Shown: positions 1-8,912, numbered from the stretch's first letter. The stretch is DNA of 64,000 nt from Pseudomonas hamedanensis (GCF_014268595.2 NZ_CP077091.1:5128001-5192000), one strand, 5' to 3'. Program-made: numbers and translations. The notes: generated from the letters alone by a model not told the origin.

Positions 1-1521
1 GCCCGGTTTGGCGACAATGAAAATCTTGATTGCCTCGCCCGATTTCTCGTCCGGCACGCCGATGGCCGCGCACTGCAACACGCCTGGCAGGGTCGCCAAC
101 ACGTCTTCCAGTTCATTCGGGTACACGTTGAAGCCGGAGACCAGAATCATGTCTTTCTTGCGATCGACGATGCGCATGTAGCCGTCCGGCTGGATCAGCG
201 CGATGTCGCCGGTCTTCAACCAGCCCTCGCTGTCGAGCATCTCGTCGGTGGCTTCCTGACGCTGCCAGTAGCCCTTCATCACTTGCGGGCCCTTGACGCA
301 CAGTTCGCCGATTTCGCCCAGCGGCTGCTCGACACCGGCGTCGTCGATGACTTTGCACAGGGTCGACGGCACCGGAATGCCGATGGTGCCGATCTGGATG
401 TGCTGGATCGGGTTGACCGTGGCCACCGGACTGGTTTCGGTCATGCCGTAGCCTTCACAGATGGCGCAGCCGGTCACGGTTTTCCAGCGCTCGGCTGCCG
501 CCAGTTGCAGGGCCATGCCGCCGGACAGGGTGACTTTCAGCGCCGAGAAGTCCAGCTTGCGGAAGGCTTCGTTGTTGCACAGGGCCACAAACAAGGTGTT
601 GAGGCCGACAAAACCGCTGAACTTCCACTTCGACAGTTCCTTGACCATCGCCGACAGGTCGCGCGGATTGCTGATCAGGATGTTGTGGTTGCCGATCAGC
701 ATCATCGCCATGCAGTGAAAGGTGAACGCATAGATGTGGTACAGCGGCAGCGGCGTGATCAGGATCTCGCAGCCTTCGTTGAGGTTGGAGCCCATCAGCG
801 CCTTGCACTGCAGCATGTTGGCGACGAGATTGCGATGGGTCAGCATCGCGCCCTTGGCCACGCCTGTGGTGCCGCCGGTGTATTGCAGCACGGCGACATC
901 GCCGCTGTCCGGGTTGGCTTCCGCTACTGGCTGGCCGTGCCCCTTGCTCAGCACATCGTTGAACTTGATGGCGTTCGGCAGGTGATAGGCCGGCACCATC
1001 TTCTTCACGTACTTGATGACGCTGTTGATCAGCAGGCGCTTGAGCGGTGGCAGCAGGTCGGCAACTTCAGTGACGATGACGTGCTTGACCCCGGTTTTCG
1101 GCACCACGGCTTGCGCCAGGTGCGCCATGTTGGCCAGGCAGACGAGCGCTTTGGCACCGGAATCGTTGAATTGGTGTTCCATCTCCCGCGCGGTGTACAG
1201 CGGGTTGGTGTTGACCACGATCAGCCCGGCGCGAATGGCACCGAAAACCGCGACCGGGTACTGCAGGACGTTGGGCAGTTGCACGGCGATTCGATCGCCG
1301 GGCTGCAAGTCGGTATGCTGTTGCAGATAGGCGGCAAACGCACCGGACAATTCGTACAGTTCACCGTAGGTGATTGTCTTGCCCAGGTTGCTGAAAGCCG
1401 GTTTGTCGGCGAAGCGTTGGCAGGATTGCTTCAACACTGCCTGAATGTTCGGATACTCGTCTGGATTGATGTCGGCAGCAATTCCAGCCGGGTATTTATC
1501 CTTCCAAAAGTCTTCGATCAT
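1..1521 (-). CDS. fadD1: Long-chain fatty-acid--CoA ligase FadD1 (3' end cut by window)
   Basis: Acyl-CoA synthetase that activates long-chain fatty acids with ATP and CoA at the inner membrane for beta-oxidation. The 507 visible codons start at ATG 1521 (MIEDFWKDKY), with a GAGGAG ribosome site just upstream; about 55 C-terminal residues lie outside the window. The AMP-binding motif YTGGTTG is near residue 212, and the C-terminal GWLKTGDIA / DRKKDMI region is visible on the reverse strand around positions 130-240. It lies downstream of fadD2 in the same orientation, as in P. aeruginosa PA3299/PA3300, and closely resembles it, so the pair is a tandem duplication. The 356-bp gap with an inverted repeat suggests partly separate transcription. 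Confidence 0.93.
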   Translation of the reverse strand, partial: MIEDFWKDKYPAGIAADINPDEYPNIQAVLKQSCQRFADKPAFSNLGKTITYGELYELSGAFAAYLQQHTDLQPGDRIAVQLPNVLQYPVAVFGAIRAGLIVVNTNPLYTAREMEHQFNDSGAKALVCLANMAHLAQAVVPKTGVKHVIVTEVADLLPPLKRLLINSVIKYVKKMVPAYHLPNAIKFNDVLSKGHGQPVAEANPDSGDVAVLQYTGGTTGVAKGAMLTHRNLVANMLQCKALMGSNLNEGCEILITPLPLYHIYAFTFHCMAMMLIGNHNILISNPRDLSAMVKELSKWKFSGFVGLNTLFVALCNNEAFRKLDFSALKVTLSGGMALQLAAAERWKTVTGCAICEGYGMTETSPVATVNPIQHIQIGTIGIPVPSTLCKVIDDAGVEQPLGEIGELCVKGPQVMKGYWQRQEATDEMLDSEGWLKTGDIALIQPDGYMRIVDRKKDMILVSGFNVYPNELEDVLATLPGVLQCAAIGVPDEKSGEAIKIFIVAKPG

Positions 1522-1785
1522 GGAAGCCCACTCCTCAGCAACGCGAATTCTTCACCGCATTTGATGCGATTATTATTGGTGTGTGTTTTGTATTGGTGAA
1601 TCTGGCTTTACAGAGGCCGAGAAGTCACAAAGCGCGCCGAGAGTAGCAGCTTTGCCAAGGGTCGACTAGAGCCAAACGTGGGCCCTACAGTCATATTGAT
1701 GACTCAAGACTTGCCAGCAGTCATTTTAGAGCAAAAATCCTATAAACCTGTGAAAGCCCCGGTTTTCATGGGCACCAAACAAAGA
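1522..1785. other. fadD2-fadD1 intergenic leader
   Basis: Non-coding stretch upstream of fadD1, AT-richer than its surroundings. An AATAATAA motif (reverse strand, 1570-1577) fits the Hfq/Crc target consensus, but it lies about 49 nt before the fadD1 start, further than usual. I see no convincing open frame. Confidence 0.4.
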
Positions 1786-1851
1786 ATCGCGAGCAGGCTC
1801 ACTCCTACAGGGAGTACACAGCTCCCTTGTAGGAGTGAGCCTGCTCGCGAT
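1786..1851. repeat. REPIN, TGTAGGAGTGAGCCTGCTCGCGA family
   Basis: Two 24-nt arms (ATCGCGAGCAGGCTCACTCC... and its reverse complement) face each other tail-to-tail around an 18-nt spacer with its own GGGAG/CTCCC pairing. It can fold into a long hairpin that may attenuate transcription between fadD2 and fadD1. Confidence 0.85.
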
Positions 1852-1877
1852 CCGCGCAACGCGCGGCCATTCACCGC

Positions 1878-3566
1878 TTAGGCGATATCCCGCAACTCAC
1901 GCCGCAGAATTTTCCCTACAGGCGTCATCGGCAAAGACTCACGCAAGACAATGTGTTTGGGCACCTTGTAGGCGGTGAAATTCTCTTTGCAGTAGGCCTT
2001 CAGTTCTTCAAGGCTGACCCCGGACTCCCGCGCCACCACGAACAGCTTCACGGCCTCGCCCGAACGTTCGTCCGGCACGCCGATCACCGCACAGTTGGCG
2101 ACTTTCGGGTGAGCCATGACCACGTCTTCGATTTCGTTGGGGTACACATTGAAGCCCGAGACAATGATCATGTCTTTCTTGCGGTCGACGATGCGCACGA
2201 AACCGTCCGGGTCGATCACAGCAATGTCGCCCGACTTGAACCAGCCCTCGGCATCCAGCACTTCGGCAGTGGCTTCAGGTTTGTTCCAATAGCCCTTCAT
2301 GATCTGCGGGCCTTTGATGCACAACTCGCCGCGCTCGCCCAGGGGCAGCTCGGCGCCGTCATCATTGATGACTTTGAGCAAGGTGCCCGGCACCGGCAGG
2401 CCCACCGTGCCCAGGCGCGACTGGTCGCCGTACGGGTTGGTGCAGGCCACCGGCGAGGTTTCGGTCAGGCCGTAACCTTCGGTGATGCGACACCCGGTGA
2501 TTTGCTCCCAACGCTCGGCGGTGGCCTTGACCAGCGCGGTGCCGCCGGAGTTGGTGAGTTTCAGGCTGGAGAAATCCAGGGTCTTGAAATCCGGATGGTC
2601 CATCAGCGCCACAAACAAGGTGTTCAAGCCGAGCAACGCCGAGAACCGCCAGTTTTTCAGTTCCTTGATGAAGCCGGCGATATCGCGCGGATTGGTGATC
2701 AGCACGTTGTGATTGCCCGAGACCATCATGCACATGCAATTCGCGGTGAAGGCATAGATGTGGTACAGCGGCAGCGGCGCGACCATCACTTCCTGCCCTT
2801 CGCGCAGCAGCGGCTGACCATCCGGCCCGAGCTGTGCCAGGCAGGCGCGCACCTGCTGCATGTTCGCCACCAGATTGCCATGGGTGAGCATCGCGCCCTT
2901 GGCCAGGCCCGTGGTGCCGCCGGTGTATTGCAGCACGGCAATGTCGTCGAGGCCGACGCTCAACGGCTTGATACCCAAGCCCCGGCCCAGACGCAGCGCG
3001 CTCTTGAACGAGGTCGCCTGCGGCAGCGAATACGCCGGGACCATTTTTTTCACTTTGCTGACCACGGTGTTGACCAGCCAGCCCTTGGCAGTGGGCATCA
3101 GATCGCCCATCTTCGCTTCGATCAGGTACTGGATGTCCGTGTCGGGCAGCACTTCCTGGACTTTCTGCCCGAACACGTTCAGGTACACCAGCGCCCGCGC
3201 GCCGGAGTCCTTGAACTGGTGACGCATCTCGCGCGCGGTGTACAGCGGATTGGTATTGACCACGATCAGCCCGGCACGCAAAGCGCCGAACACCGCAATC
3301 GGATAATGCAGGACGTTAGGCATCTGCACCGCGATGCGATCCCCCGGCACCAGATCGGTATGCGCTTGCAGATAGCCGGCGAACGCGGCGCTCTGACGTT
3401 CGAGTTCGGCGTAAGTCAGGGTGATGCCCATGTTGCTGAACGCCGGGCGATCGGCGAATTTTTTGCAGGAACGCTCGAACACCTCGATCACCGACTTGAA
3501 CTCACCCATGTCGATGTCCAGCGGTACGCCGGCCGGGCGTTTGTCGTTCCAGAAATCAGGTTGCAT
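1878..3566 (-). CDS. fadD2: Long-chain fatty-acid--CoA ligase FadD2
   Basis: Second acyl-CoA synthetase of the fadD tandem pair, 562 aa, the usual family length. The AMP-binding motif YTGGTTGLAKGA is near residue 213, and the FadD signature GWFKSGDIAVID with DRKKDMIIVSGFNVYPNE lies in the C-terminal third. I chose ATG 3566 (MQPDFWNDKRP) because it aligns with FadD1's MIEDFWKDKYP and has an AGAGGA ribosome site; a longer frame reaches 3665 but its extra residues look non-coding. The order fadD2 then fadD1, with the hydrolase/PhaJ pair diverging upstream, is that of P. aeruginosa PA3299-PA3302. An AAGAACAA Crc-type motif lies between the ribosome site and the start. Confidence 0.94.
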   Translation of the reverse strand: MQPDFWNDKRPAGVPLDIDMGEFKSVIEVFERSCKKFADRPAFSNMGITLTYAELERQSAAFAGYLQAHTDLVPGDRIAVQMPNVLHYPIAVFGALRAGLIVVNTNPLYTAREMRHQFKDSGARALVYLNVFGQKVQEVLPDTDIQYLIEAKMGDLMPTAKGWLVNTVVSKVKKMVPAYSLPQATSFKSALRLGRGLGIKPLSVGLDDIAVLQYTGGTTGLAKGAMLTHGNLVANMQQVRACLAQLGPDGQPLLREGQEVMVAPLPLYHIYAFTANCMCMMVSGNHNVLITNPRDIAGFIKELKNWRFSALLGLNTLFVALMDHPDFKTLDFSSLKLTNSGGTALVKATAERWEQITGCRITEGYGLTETSPVACTNPYGDQSRLGTVGLPVPGTLLKVINDDGAELPLGERGELCIKGPQIMKGYWNKPEATAEVLDAEGWFKSGDIAVIDPDGFVRIVDRKKDMIIVSGFNVYPNEIEDVVMAHPKVANCAVIGVPDERSGEAVKLFVVARESGVSLEELKAYCKENFTAYKVPKHIVLRESLPMTPVGKILRRELRDIA

Positions 3567-3573
3567 TGTTCTT
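3566..3573 (-). promoter_or_regulatory. Possible Hfq/Crc (CA) motif at fadD2 start
   Basis: On the coding strand AAGAACAA (AAnAAnAA consensus) sits between the AGAGGA ribosome site and the ATG of fadD2, its last A being the A of the start codon. In Pseudomonas this motif at a start site is the known target for catabolite repression of translation. Inference from motif only. Confidence 0.4.
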
Positions 3574-3788
3574 GTCCTCTTTACCTGAGCCGATCCGGGC
3601 CGCGTTTCTGTCATTTCTCGCTCATCCATTGAGCGGGAAAGCAAAAAGCGGAGCTTCACGGACACTAGCAGTTATGGCCAATCAGGCAAATATGGGTAAA
3701 GCCGTCATTGACCGTGTGAATCTTCCTGCCGTGGCGTGGGCTGATCAGACGCGCTATACATGTGCCGACTCTGAGCAAAGGAATCGCC

Positions 3789-4733
3789 ATGATCCACGAC
3801 ACCCTATGGCTGGACGCGAGTGACCGCAGCCGCCTGTACGTCAATCGCTGGCTGCCGGGCGCGCCGTTGAAAGCGGTGATTCTGGTAGCCCATGGCATGG
3901 CCGAACACAGCGCTCGCTACGCCAGACTCGCCGACACGTTTTGCGACAAAGACTACGGTGTGTACGCCCCGGATCTGCGCGGACATGGCCGAACCGCCGA
4001 CAACGGCACCCTCGGCCACTTCGCCGATGACGACGGCTGGCGCAAAGTGCTCGGCGACCTCGCCAGCCTCAACCAGCACATCGGCCAGCAACACCCCGGC
4101 GTGCCGATTATCCTGCTCGGCCACAGCATGGGCAGCTACCTCGCTCAAGGCTATTTGCTGCATCACAGCGCCAGCCTGCAGGGGGCGATACTCAGTGGTT
4201 CCAATTTCCAGCCGGTCGCCCTGTATCGCGCCGCCCGCCAGATCGCGCGCCTGGAAAAGCTGCGTCAGGGCGGCAAGGGCCGCAGTGCGCTGATCGAGTG
4301 GCTGTCGTTCGGCTCGTTCAACCATCAATTCAAACCGGTGCGCACCCGCTTCGACTGGCTCAGCCGCGATCCGCTGGAAGTCGACCGCTACGCCAGCGAT
4401 CCTTTATGCGGCTTTCGCTGCACCAATCAGCTGTGGATCGACCTGCTCGGCGGGTTGCAGCAAATCAGCAAAGCGTCCAATCTCGCCCAGATCGATCCGG
4501 GCCTGCCGCTGCTGGTGATTGGCGGCGAATGTGATCCGGTGAGCGAGGGCAAGCGTCTGACTGATCTGGCCAATGCCCTGCGCGCGGCGGGCAGCCAGTA
4601 CCTGCACCTGAAGATCTACCCGCAGGCCCGGCACGAATTGTTCAACGAAACCAATCGCGATGAAGTCAGCGCCGATGTGCTGGCCTGGATCGACCAGGCC
4701 CTGAGCCATCCGCGCCGCCATCGCAGCGAATAA
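3789..4733 (+). CDS. Alpha/beta hydrolase, monoacylglycerol lipase / lysophospholipase type
   Basis: Serine hydrolase of 314 aa likely to act on lysolipids or monoacylglycerols. The oxyanion region HGMAEHS is near residue 36, the nucleophile elbow GHSMGS has Ser113, and the other triad members fit Asp249 (GGECDP) and His282 (ARHELF). ATG 3789 was chosen over an upstream ATG at 3762 because AAAGGA lies 6 nt before it. It diverges from fadD2 and is followed 42 nt later by a PhaJ-type hydratase, the arrangement of PA3301-PA3302, which suggests lipid turnover feeding fatty-acid metabolism. No signal peptide is visible, so a cytoplasmic location is likely. The exact substrate is unknown. Confidence 0.85.
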   Translation: MIHDTLWLDASDRSRLYVNRWLPGAPLKAVILVAHGMAEHSARYARLADTFCDKDYGVYAPDLRGHGRTADNGTLGHFADDDGWRKVLGDLASLNQHIGQQHPGVPIILLGHSMGSYLAQGYLLHHSASLQGAILSGSNFQPVALYRAARQIARLEKLRQGGKGRSALIEWLSFGSFNHQFKPVRTRFDWLSRDPLEVDRYASDPLCGFRCTNQLWIDLLGGLQQISKASNLAQIDPGLPLLVIGGECDPVSEGKRLTDLANALRAAGSQYLHLKIYPQARHELFNETNRDEVSADVLAWIDQALSHPRRHRSE

Positions 4734-4775
4734 CTTTTTATGGATTGATTCAATCCGTCACAGGAATCGAGACCG

Positions 4776-5246
4776 ATGACCCAGGTTACCAACATCCCTT
4801 ACGAAGCCCTCGAAGTCGGCCAGACCGCCAGCTACAGCAAGACCGTCGAGGAGCGCGACATTCAGTTGTTCGCGGCCATGTCGGGCGACCACAACCCGGT
4901 GCACCTGGACGCCGAGTTCGCCGCCGCCAGCATGTTCAAGGAGCGCATCGCCCACGGCATGTTCAGCGGTGCGCTGATCAGCGCCGCCGTTGCCTGCGAA
5001 TTGCCTGGACCGGGGACTATCTATATCGGTCAGCAGATGAGCTTTCAGAAGCCGGTGAAGATTGGCGACACGCTGACGGTGCGCCTGGAAATTCTTGAGA
5101 AGCTGCCAAAGTTTCGCGTGCGCATTGCCACTCGCGTGTTCAACCAGCGTGATGAACTGGTGGTGGATGGCGAGGCGGAGATTCTGGCGCCGCGCAAGCA
5201 GCAGACGGTGACGTTGCCGACGCTGCCCGCGATCAGTATTGGCTGA
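4776..5246 (+). CDS. phaJ: (R)-specific enoyl-CoA hydratase, MaoC/PhaJ type
   Basis: Hot-dog-fold hydratase of 156 aa that converts enoyl-CoA from beta-oxidation to (R)-3-hydroxyacyl-CoA, a precursor for medium-chain polyhydroxyalkanoate. The hydratase-2 motif is clear: SGDHNPVHLD with Asp38 and His43 in the Asp-x4-His spacing known for PhaJ, followed by RIAHGM. Length and sequence match the Pseudomonas PhaJ1-like PA3302. The neighbouring acyl-CoA ligases and hydrolase fit a fatty-acid context. Which numbered PhaJ it is cannot be settled from sequence alone. Confidence 0.88.
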   Translation: MTQVTNIPYEALEVGQTASYSKTVEERDIQLFAAMSGDHNPVHLDAEFAAASMFKERIAHGMFSGALISAAVACELPGPGTIYIGQQMSFQKPVKIGDTLTVRLEILEKLPKFRVRIATRVFNQRDELVVDGEAEILAPRKQQTVTLPTLPAISIG

Positions 5247-5270
5247 TTATCGAGTCTACATATAACGAAT

Positions 5271-5357
5271 GTGGGAGCGGGCTTGCTCGCGAATGCGGTG
5301 TGTCATGCAACGATGACGTTGCTGACACTGCCTCTTCGCGAGCAAGCCCGCTCCCAC
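5271..5357. repeat. REPIN, GTGGGAGCGGGCTTGCTCGCGA family
   Basis: Inverted arms of 23 nt (5271-5293 and 5335-5357, exact reverse complements) around a 41-nt loop. It sits between the convergent phaJ and PA2169-like genes and probably doubles as a transcription end for both. Confidence 0.85.
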
Positions 5358-5375
5358 ATTTTGTTTCAGTGGCGC

Positions 5376-5843
5376 TTACGAGTTGGCACGCGCCTGGTTA
5401 CGCAGGGCTTTCACTTGATCGTGGTTGCGTTGTACGCCGTGGTACTGACGCTCAACCAGATCCTTGATACCCACCAGGTTGTGCTTGTTGATTTTCTCGA
5501 TGGCTTCGCGATAAGCCTTCAGTGCATGGTCTTCACCGCGCTCGGCTTCGTTCAGAACGGCCTCTTCGTCCTTGCCGGTGAACATCGCTTTGACGTCGAC
5601 CCAGCGACGGTGCAGGTCGCCGCTGACGCTGGTCGAAGTTTCCGGATCGCCACCCAGCGAGCGCACCTGAGCCTGCAGTTCTGCAGCAGCGGTAGCGCAG
5701 TCGGCGGAGCGCTGCACAAACAGGGTTTTCAGTTCAGGGTGTTTGATGTCTTCGGCGCAAGTCTTGAACCCTTCCTGGCCGTCCTTGCAGGTTTCGATCA
5801 GGTCATTGAGTACCGAGATGGATTCTTTGTTTACGTCAGTCAT
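5376..5843 (-). CDS. PA2169-family four-helix-bundle protein (DUF2383)
   Basis: Small soluble protein of 155 aa, all-helical by composition, with a ferritin-like DUF2383 layout. Acidic and His-bearing helices recur (for example ERGEDHALKAYREA). The start at ATG 5843 (MTDVNKESI) has an AAGGA site 8 nt upstream; an ATG further out at 5876 has none and adds a poorly conserved-looking tail. The family is common in Pseudomonas and often stress-associated, but its function is not established. The gene stands alone between a REPIN and a divergent small gene. Confidence 0.8.
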   Translation of the reverse strand: MTDVNKESISVLNDLIETCKDGQEGFKTCAEDIKHPELKTLFVQRSADCATAAAELQAQVRSLGGDPETSTSVSGDLHRRWVDVKAMFTGKDEEAVLNEAERGEDHALKAYREAIEKINKHNLVGIKDLVERQYHGVQRNHDQVKALRNQARANS

Positions 5844-6047
5844 TTTCCAATTCCTTGCGGTTGGTTGAAGATGCAAGGGATATTGCAGTGTGCGTGCCAG
5901 CTTCGCTTATCAGATTAAACCCTTTAATTTCAATACGTTACATATAGAGCAAAAATCTGTATTCCTGTTATTTGCATGATCTGTCATTTGGCCTGCATGC
6001 AGAATGCCTGTATTTTCCAGTTTGTTTTAAAGCCAGACGAAAACACG

Positions 6048-6284
6048 ATGAATCCCGAAAAACTCGAATTGCTGATCACCCGCGAAATGCCCTTCGGCAA
6101 ATACAAGGGGCGGATCATTGCCGACCTGCCGGGACCCTATCTGAACTGGTTCGCCCGCGAAGGCTTTCCCCATGGCGAACTTGGCGGTCTGTTGGCATTG
6201 ATGCAGGAGATCGACCACAACGGCCTGTCGGACCTGCTTGAACCGCTGCGCGCCAAACACGGCAAACCCGCTCCGCGTCATTGA
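6048..6284 (+). CDS. DUF3820 family protein
   Basis: Protein of 78 aa with the core MPFGKYKG(R)..DLPGPYLNWFAREGFPHGELG that defines DUF3820 (Pfam labels it a putative quorum-sensing-regulated virulence factor, without a known mechanism). ATG 6048 was chosen because the conserved core begins only 14 residues in; an in-frame start at 5976 adds an unrelated Cys-rich tail. The next gene starts 30 nt after its stop, so the two may be co-transcribed. Function unknown. Confidence 0.75.
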   Translation: MNPEKLELLITREMPFGKYKGRIIADLPGPYLNWFAREGFPHGELGGLLALMQEIDHNGLSDLLEPLRAKHGKPAPRH

Positions 6285-6314
6285 AGCGCCCTCCTCTTTC
6301 AGAGCTGACCGACC

Positions 6315-7496
6315 ATGCCCGATAACACCCGCCGCGCCCGTGACGAAGCGTTCTGGATGACGTTCGCCGACCGTTACGATGCACAACCCGGCCCCGTGAA
6401 CCTGGAGAACGGCTACTTCGGGCGCATGTCGCGCACGGTGATCGAGGAGTACCACCGCAACATCGAGCTGATCAACACCAGCAACTCGGTGTATGTGCGC
6501 CAGCGTTTCGAGCAACAGGACAGCCTCGACATTCGCACACAACTGGCCGAGCTGCTCAGCGTGCAGGCGCAGTGCGTGGCGTTCACCCGCAACGCCACCG
6601 AAGGCCTGCAATCGCTGATCCGCAATTACAACCGCCTGCAACCGGGCGATCAGGTGCTGATCTGCGATCTCGAATACGACACGGTCAAAGGCGCAATGCG
6701 CTGGCTGGCCCGGCAGCGCGGCGCCGAGGTCATCGAGATCGACCACACGCATCCGGCCAGTTTCGACAGCCTGCTGGCGACCTACCGCGCGGCGTTTATC
6801 GCTCACCCGAAACTCAAGCTGATGGCCCTGACGCACGTCACGCACCGCACAGGCCTGGTGATGCCAGTGGCAGCCATCGCCGCGCTCGCCAAGGAATATG
6901 GCGTCGACATCATCCTCGACGGTGCCCACGCGCTCGGCCAGGTCGAGTTCAATCTGGAGGCACTGGGCATCGCGTTCGCCGGATACAACCTGCACAAATG
7001 GATCGGCGCACCGCTGACCCTGGGCTTTGTCTACATCGCGCCGCAGCGTCTGGCCGACATCGACCCGGACATGGGCGAAACGCACTTCCCGAGCAACGAT
7101 ATCCGTGCACGGACCTCGTACAGCACGCCGAACATTCCCGCATTGATGACGTTGCCGCTGGTACTCGAAGAGCATCGTTCCCTCGGCGGCGCCCCGGCCA
7201 AAGGTGCGCGGCTCAACTATCTGCGCAATCTATGGGTCAGCGCGGTGCGGCACCTGCCAGGCATCGAGGTGATGACGCCCGACGATCCACGGTTGTACTG
7301 CGGCATCACCTCGCTGCGTTTCACCCGGCACGACGATCAGCAAGCGATGGCCGAGCGCCTGCTTAACGAATACAACCTGTTCACCGTGGTGCGTCACGGC
7401 GCCGCGAGCGGGCCGAGCATTCGTATCACACCGGGGCTGACCACCACGGCAGCCGAGATGGAACTGCTGGTGCGGGCGCTGAACCAGCTGCGCTAA
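6315..7496 (+). CDS. Class V aminotransferase-fold PLP enzyme (isopenicillin N epimerase-like)
   Basis: PLP-dependent fold-type I enzyme of 393 aa. The cofactor Lys is probably Lys228 in YNLHKWIGAP, preceded by the phosphate/ring-binding Asp of DIILDGAHALGQ. The C-terminal half carries the usual RITPGLTTT substrate-Arg region. The closest family I recognise is CefD/isopenicillin N epimerase-like and cysteine-desulfurase-like proteins; nothing here identifies the substrate. It follows the DUF3820 gene by 30 nt. Its TAA stop overlaps the TAG stop of the convergent intradiol-like gene by two bases, so the two ends share bases. Confidence 0.8.
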   Translation: MPDNTRRARDEAFWMTFADRYDAQPGPVNLENGYFGRMSRTVIEEYHRNIELINTSNSVYVRQRFEQQDSLDIRTQLAELLSVQAQCVAFTRNATEGLQSLIRNYNRLQPGDQVLICDLEYDTVKGAMRWLARQRGAEVIEIDHTHPASFDSLLATYRAAFIAHPKLKLMALTHVTHRTGLVMPVAAIAALAKEYGVDIILDGAHALGQVEFNLEALGIAFAGYNLHKWIGAPLTLGFVYIAPQRLADIDPDMGETHFPSNDIRARTSYSTPNIPALMTLPLVLEEHRSLGGAPAKGARLNYLRNLWVSAVRHLPGIEVMTPDDPRLYCGITSLRFTRHDDQQAMAERLLNEYNLFTVVRHGAASGPSIRITPGLTTTAAEMELLVRALNQLR

Positions 7497-8074
7497 AACG
7501 GCGCACCGACGTTTTTTTCGTAGCCTTCGAGGCCGAGCTGCGACGACACGGCAAAGGTATCGATGCCGAGCGTCTGCCAAGCGAAGGCGCCGTCCTCGAA
7601 GTTCTCGCCGGCAATCGGCTGCAACATCAGTTGCAAAGCGTCATCGGCGCGGGGCTCACAGCCGCAGCGGCCGGGCAGGTGCAAGGTTCCGGCCCACGCC
7701 TCATGATCGGCTCGCGCGCCCGCTTCGTCGCCTGGAATGTACACGTTCAGGGTAAGGCAGGAAGTGCCCGCTATCAGACGATCCGGATAGACAGTGGTGA
7801 AACGGACGACGCCGTGGCTATCGGTCGATTGACTGCCGCGCAGATAGACGTCGGTATCGATTGCCTGCTGAATACGCACCAGCGCGCGGTTAACCGGTTC
7901 GCCGGTCATGGCATCGACCAGCGACAGCCGCAGGATCAGTGGCAGGCCTTCGACGCCTCGGCTGATGTTGCGCACCTCGGCTTCGGCTGAGCGCCAATCG
8001 GGCCCGCCAGGGGCTGACCGTTGCGGTTGATAAAGGGAGTGTGGCGTAAGGGTCAGAGACTGAAGGTCGTCCAT
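7493..8074 (-). CDS. Intradiol ring-cleavage dioxygenase-like protein lacking metal ligands
   Basis: Protein of 193 aa with the beta-sandwich core pattern of protocatechuate/catechol dioxygenases: L.L.DA.TGEPV..A.V.I...DTDVYLRG.Q.TDSHG.VRFTTVYP. In active enzymes the next strand carries a His-x-His pair that binds Fe(III). Here the aligned segment reads GTSCLTLNV, so Cys and Thr stand where both His are expected. It is therefore probably a catalytically dead or repurposed member. No signal peptide is visible. The start ATG 8074 lies 12 nt after a GAGAGA-type site. It is convergent with the PLP enzyme. Confidence 0.72.
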   Translation of the reverse strand: MDDLQSLTLTPHSLYQPQRSAPGGPDWRSAEAEVRNISRGVEGLPLILRLSLVDAMTGEPVNRALVRIQQAIDTDVYLRGSQSTDSHGVVRFTTVYPDRLIAGTSCLTLNVYIPGDEAGARADHEAWAGTLHLPGRCGCEPRADDALQLMLQPIAGENFEDGAFAWQTLGIDTFAVSSQLGLEGYEKNVGAPF

Positions 8075-8176
8075 GAGGCGTTCTCTCTTCCATAAGATGA
8101 ACGCAGGTTAACCTTGGGAAAAAGCCCGTGTGCGTTAACTATGTATCGCAACATGTACCGGCACTTTTCTCAGCAC

Positions 8177-8207
8177 AAAAAAAACGGTGCGCCGACCAAG
8201 CGCACCG
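8177..8207 (-). terminator. Terminator of zwf-pgl-eda
   Basis: On the reverse strand an 8-bp stem CGGTGCGC/GCGCACCG with a 7-nt loop is followed directly by eight T, a textbook Rho-independent terminator 39 nt after the eda stop. Confidence 0.88.
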
Positions 8208-8246
8208 AAAAGCCGTAGAACACACAACGAAGTGTAGGGGTGACGA

Positions 8247-8912
8247 TCAGTCCAGCAGCGCCAGGGCTTCGGCAGTGCATTCCTGAATACGGGCCCAGTC
8301 GCCGTTCTTGATCCACTCCGGATCAAGCATCCAGCTACCGCCCACGCACATGACGTTTTTCAATGCCATGTAGCTCTTGATGTTGGCCGGGCTCACGCCG
8401 CCGGTCGGGCAGAATTTCACTTCACCGAACGGGCCGCCCAACGCTTTGATCGCCGCGACGCCGCCACTGACTTCCGCCGGGAACAGCTTGAAGCGGCGAT
8501 AGCCCAGACCGTAGCCTTCCATGATGCCCGAGGCGTTGCTTATGCCCGGCAACAGCGGAATCGGGCTGTCGACGCTGGCTTCGAGCAGGTCGCGGGTGAT
8601 GCCTGGGGTGACGATGAACTGCGAACCGGCCGCTTCGGCTGCCGCGAGCATGTTGCGGTCAAGCACGGTGCCGGCGCCGGTCATCAGTTCCGGGCGCTGT
8701 TCGCGCAGGATCTGGATGGCCTTGAGGCCGAATTGCGAACGCAGGGTCACTTCCAGCGCGGTCAGGCCACCGGCGGCGAGCGCGTCGGCCAGTGGCAGCA
8801 CGTCCTGTTCGCGAGCGATGGTGATCACCGGCAAGATCCGCGCCTTGGCGCAGAGACTGTCGATCAGGGCAACTTTGTCCGCCATGGAAACGGTCGGGGA
8901 TAGGGTTGTCAT
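8247..8912 (-). CDS. eda: KDPG aldolase Eda
   Basis: Last enzyme of the Entner-Doudoroff pathway, splitting 2-keto-3-deoxy-6-phosphogluconate into pyruvate and glyceraldehyde-3-phosphate. It has 221 aa, with the family motifs RILPVITI, LEVTLR, GAGTVLD, FIVTPG and the Schiff-base Lys142 in KLFPAE. ATG 8912 is preferred to an ATG at 8939 because AAGGA lies 9 nt upstream and it leaves 17 nt after pgl instead of overlapping it. It is the last gene of the zwf-pgl-eda operon and ends at a strong terminator. Confidence 0.95.
   Translation of the reverse strand: MTTLSPTVSMADKVALIDSLCAKARILPVITIAREQDVLPLADALAAGGLTALEVTLRSQFGLKAIQILREQRPELMTGAGTVLDRNMLAAAEAAGSQFIVTPGITRDLLEASVDSPIPLLPGISNASGIMEGYGLGYRRFKLFPAEVSGGVAAIKALGGPFGEVKFCPTGGVSPANIKSYMALKNVMCVGGSWMLDPEWIKNGDWARIQECTAEALALLD

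Noticed and set aside
5976..6047. Longer N-terminus for the DUF3820 protein
   Set aside because: Cys-rich unrelated residues and no ribosome site; the conserved core starts from ATG 6048.
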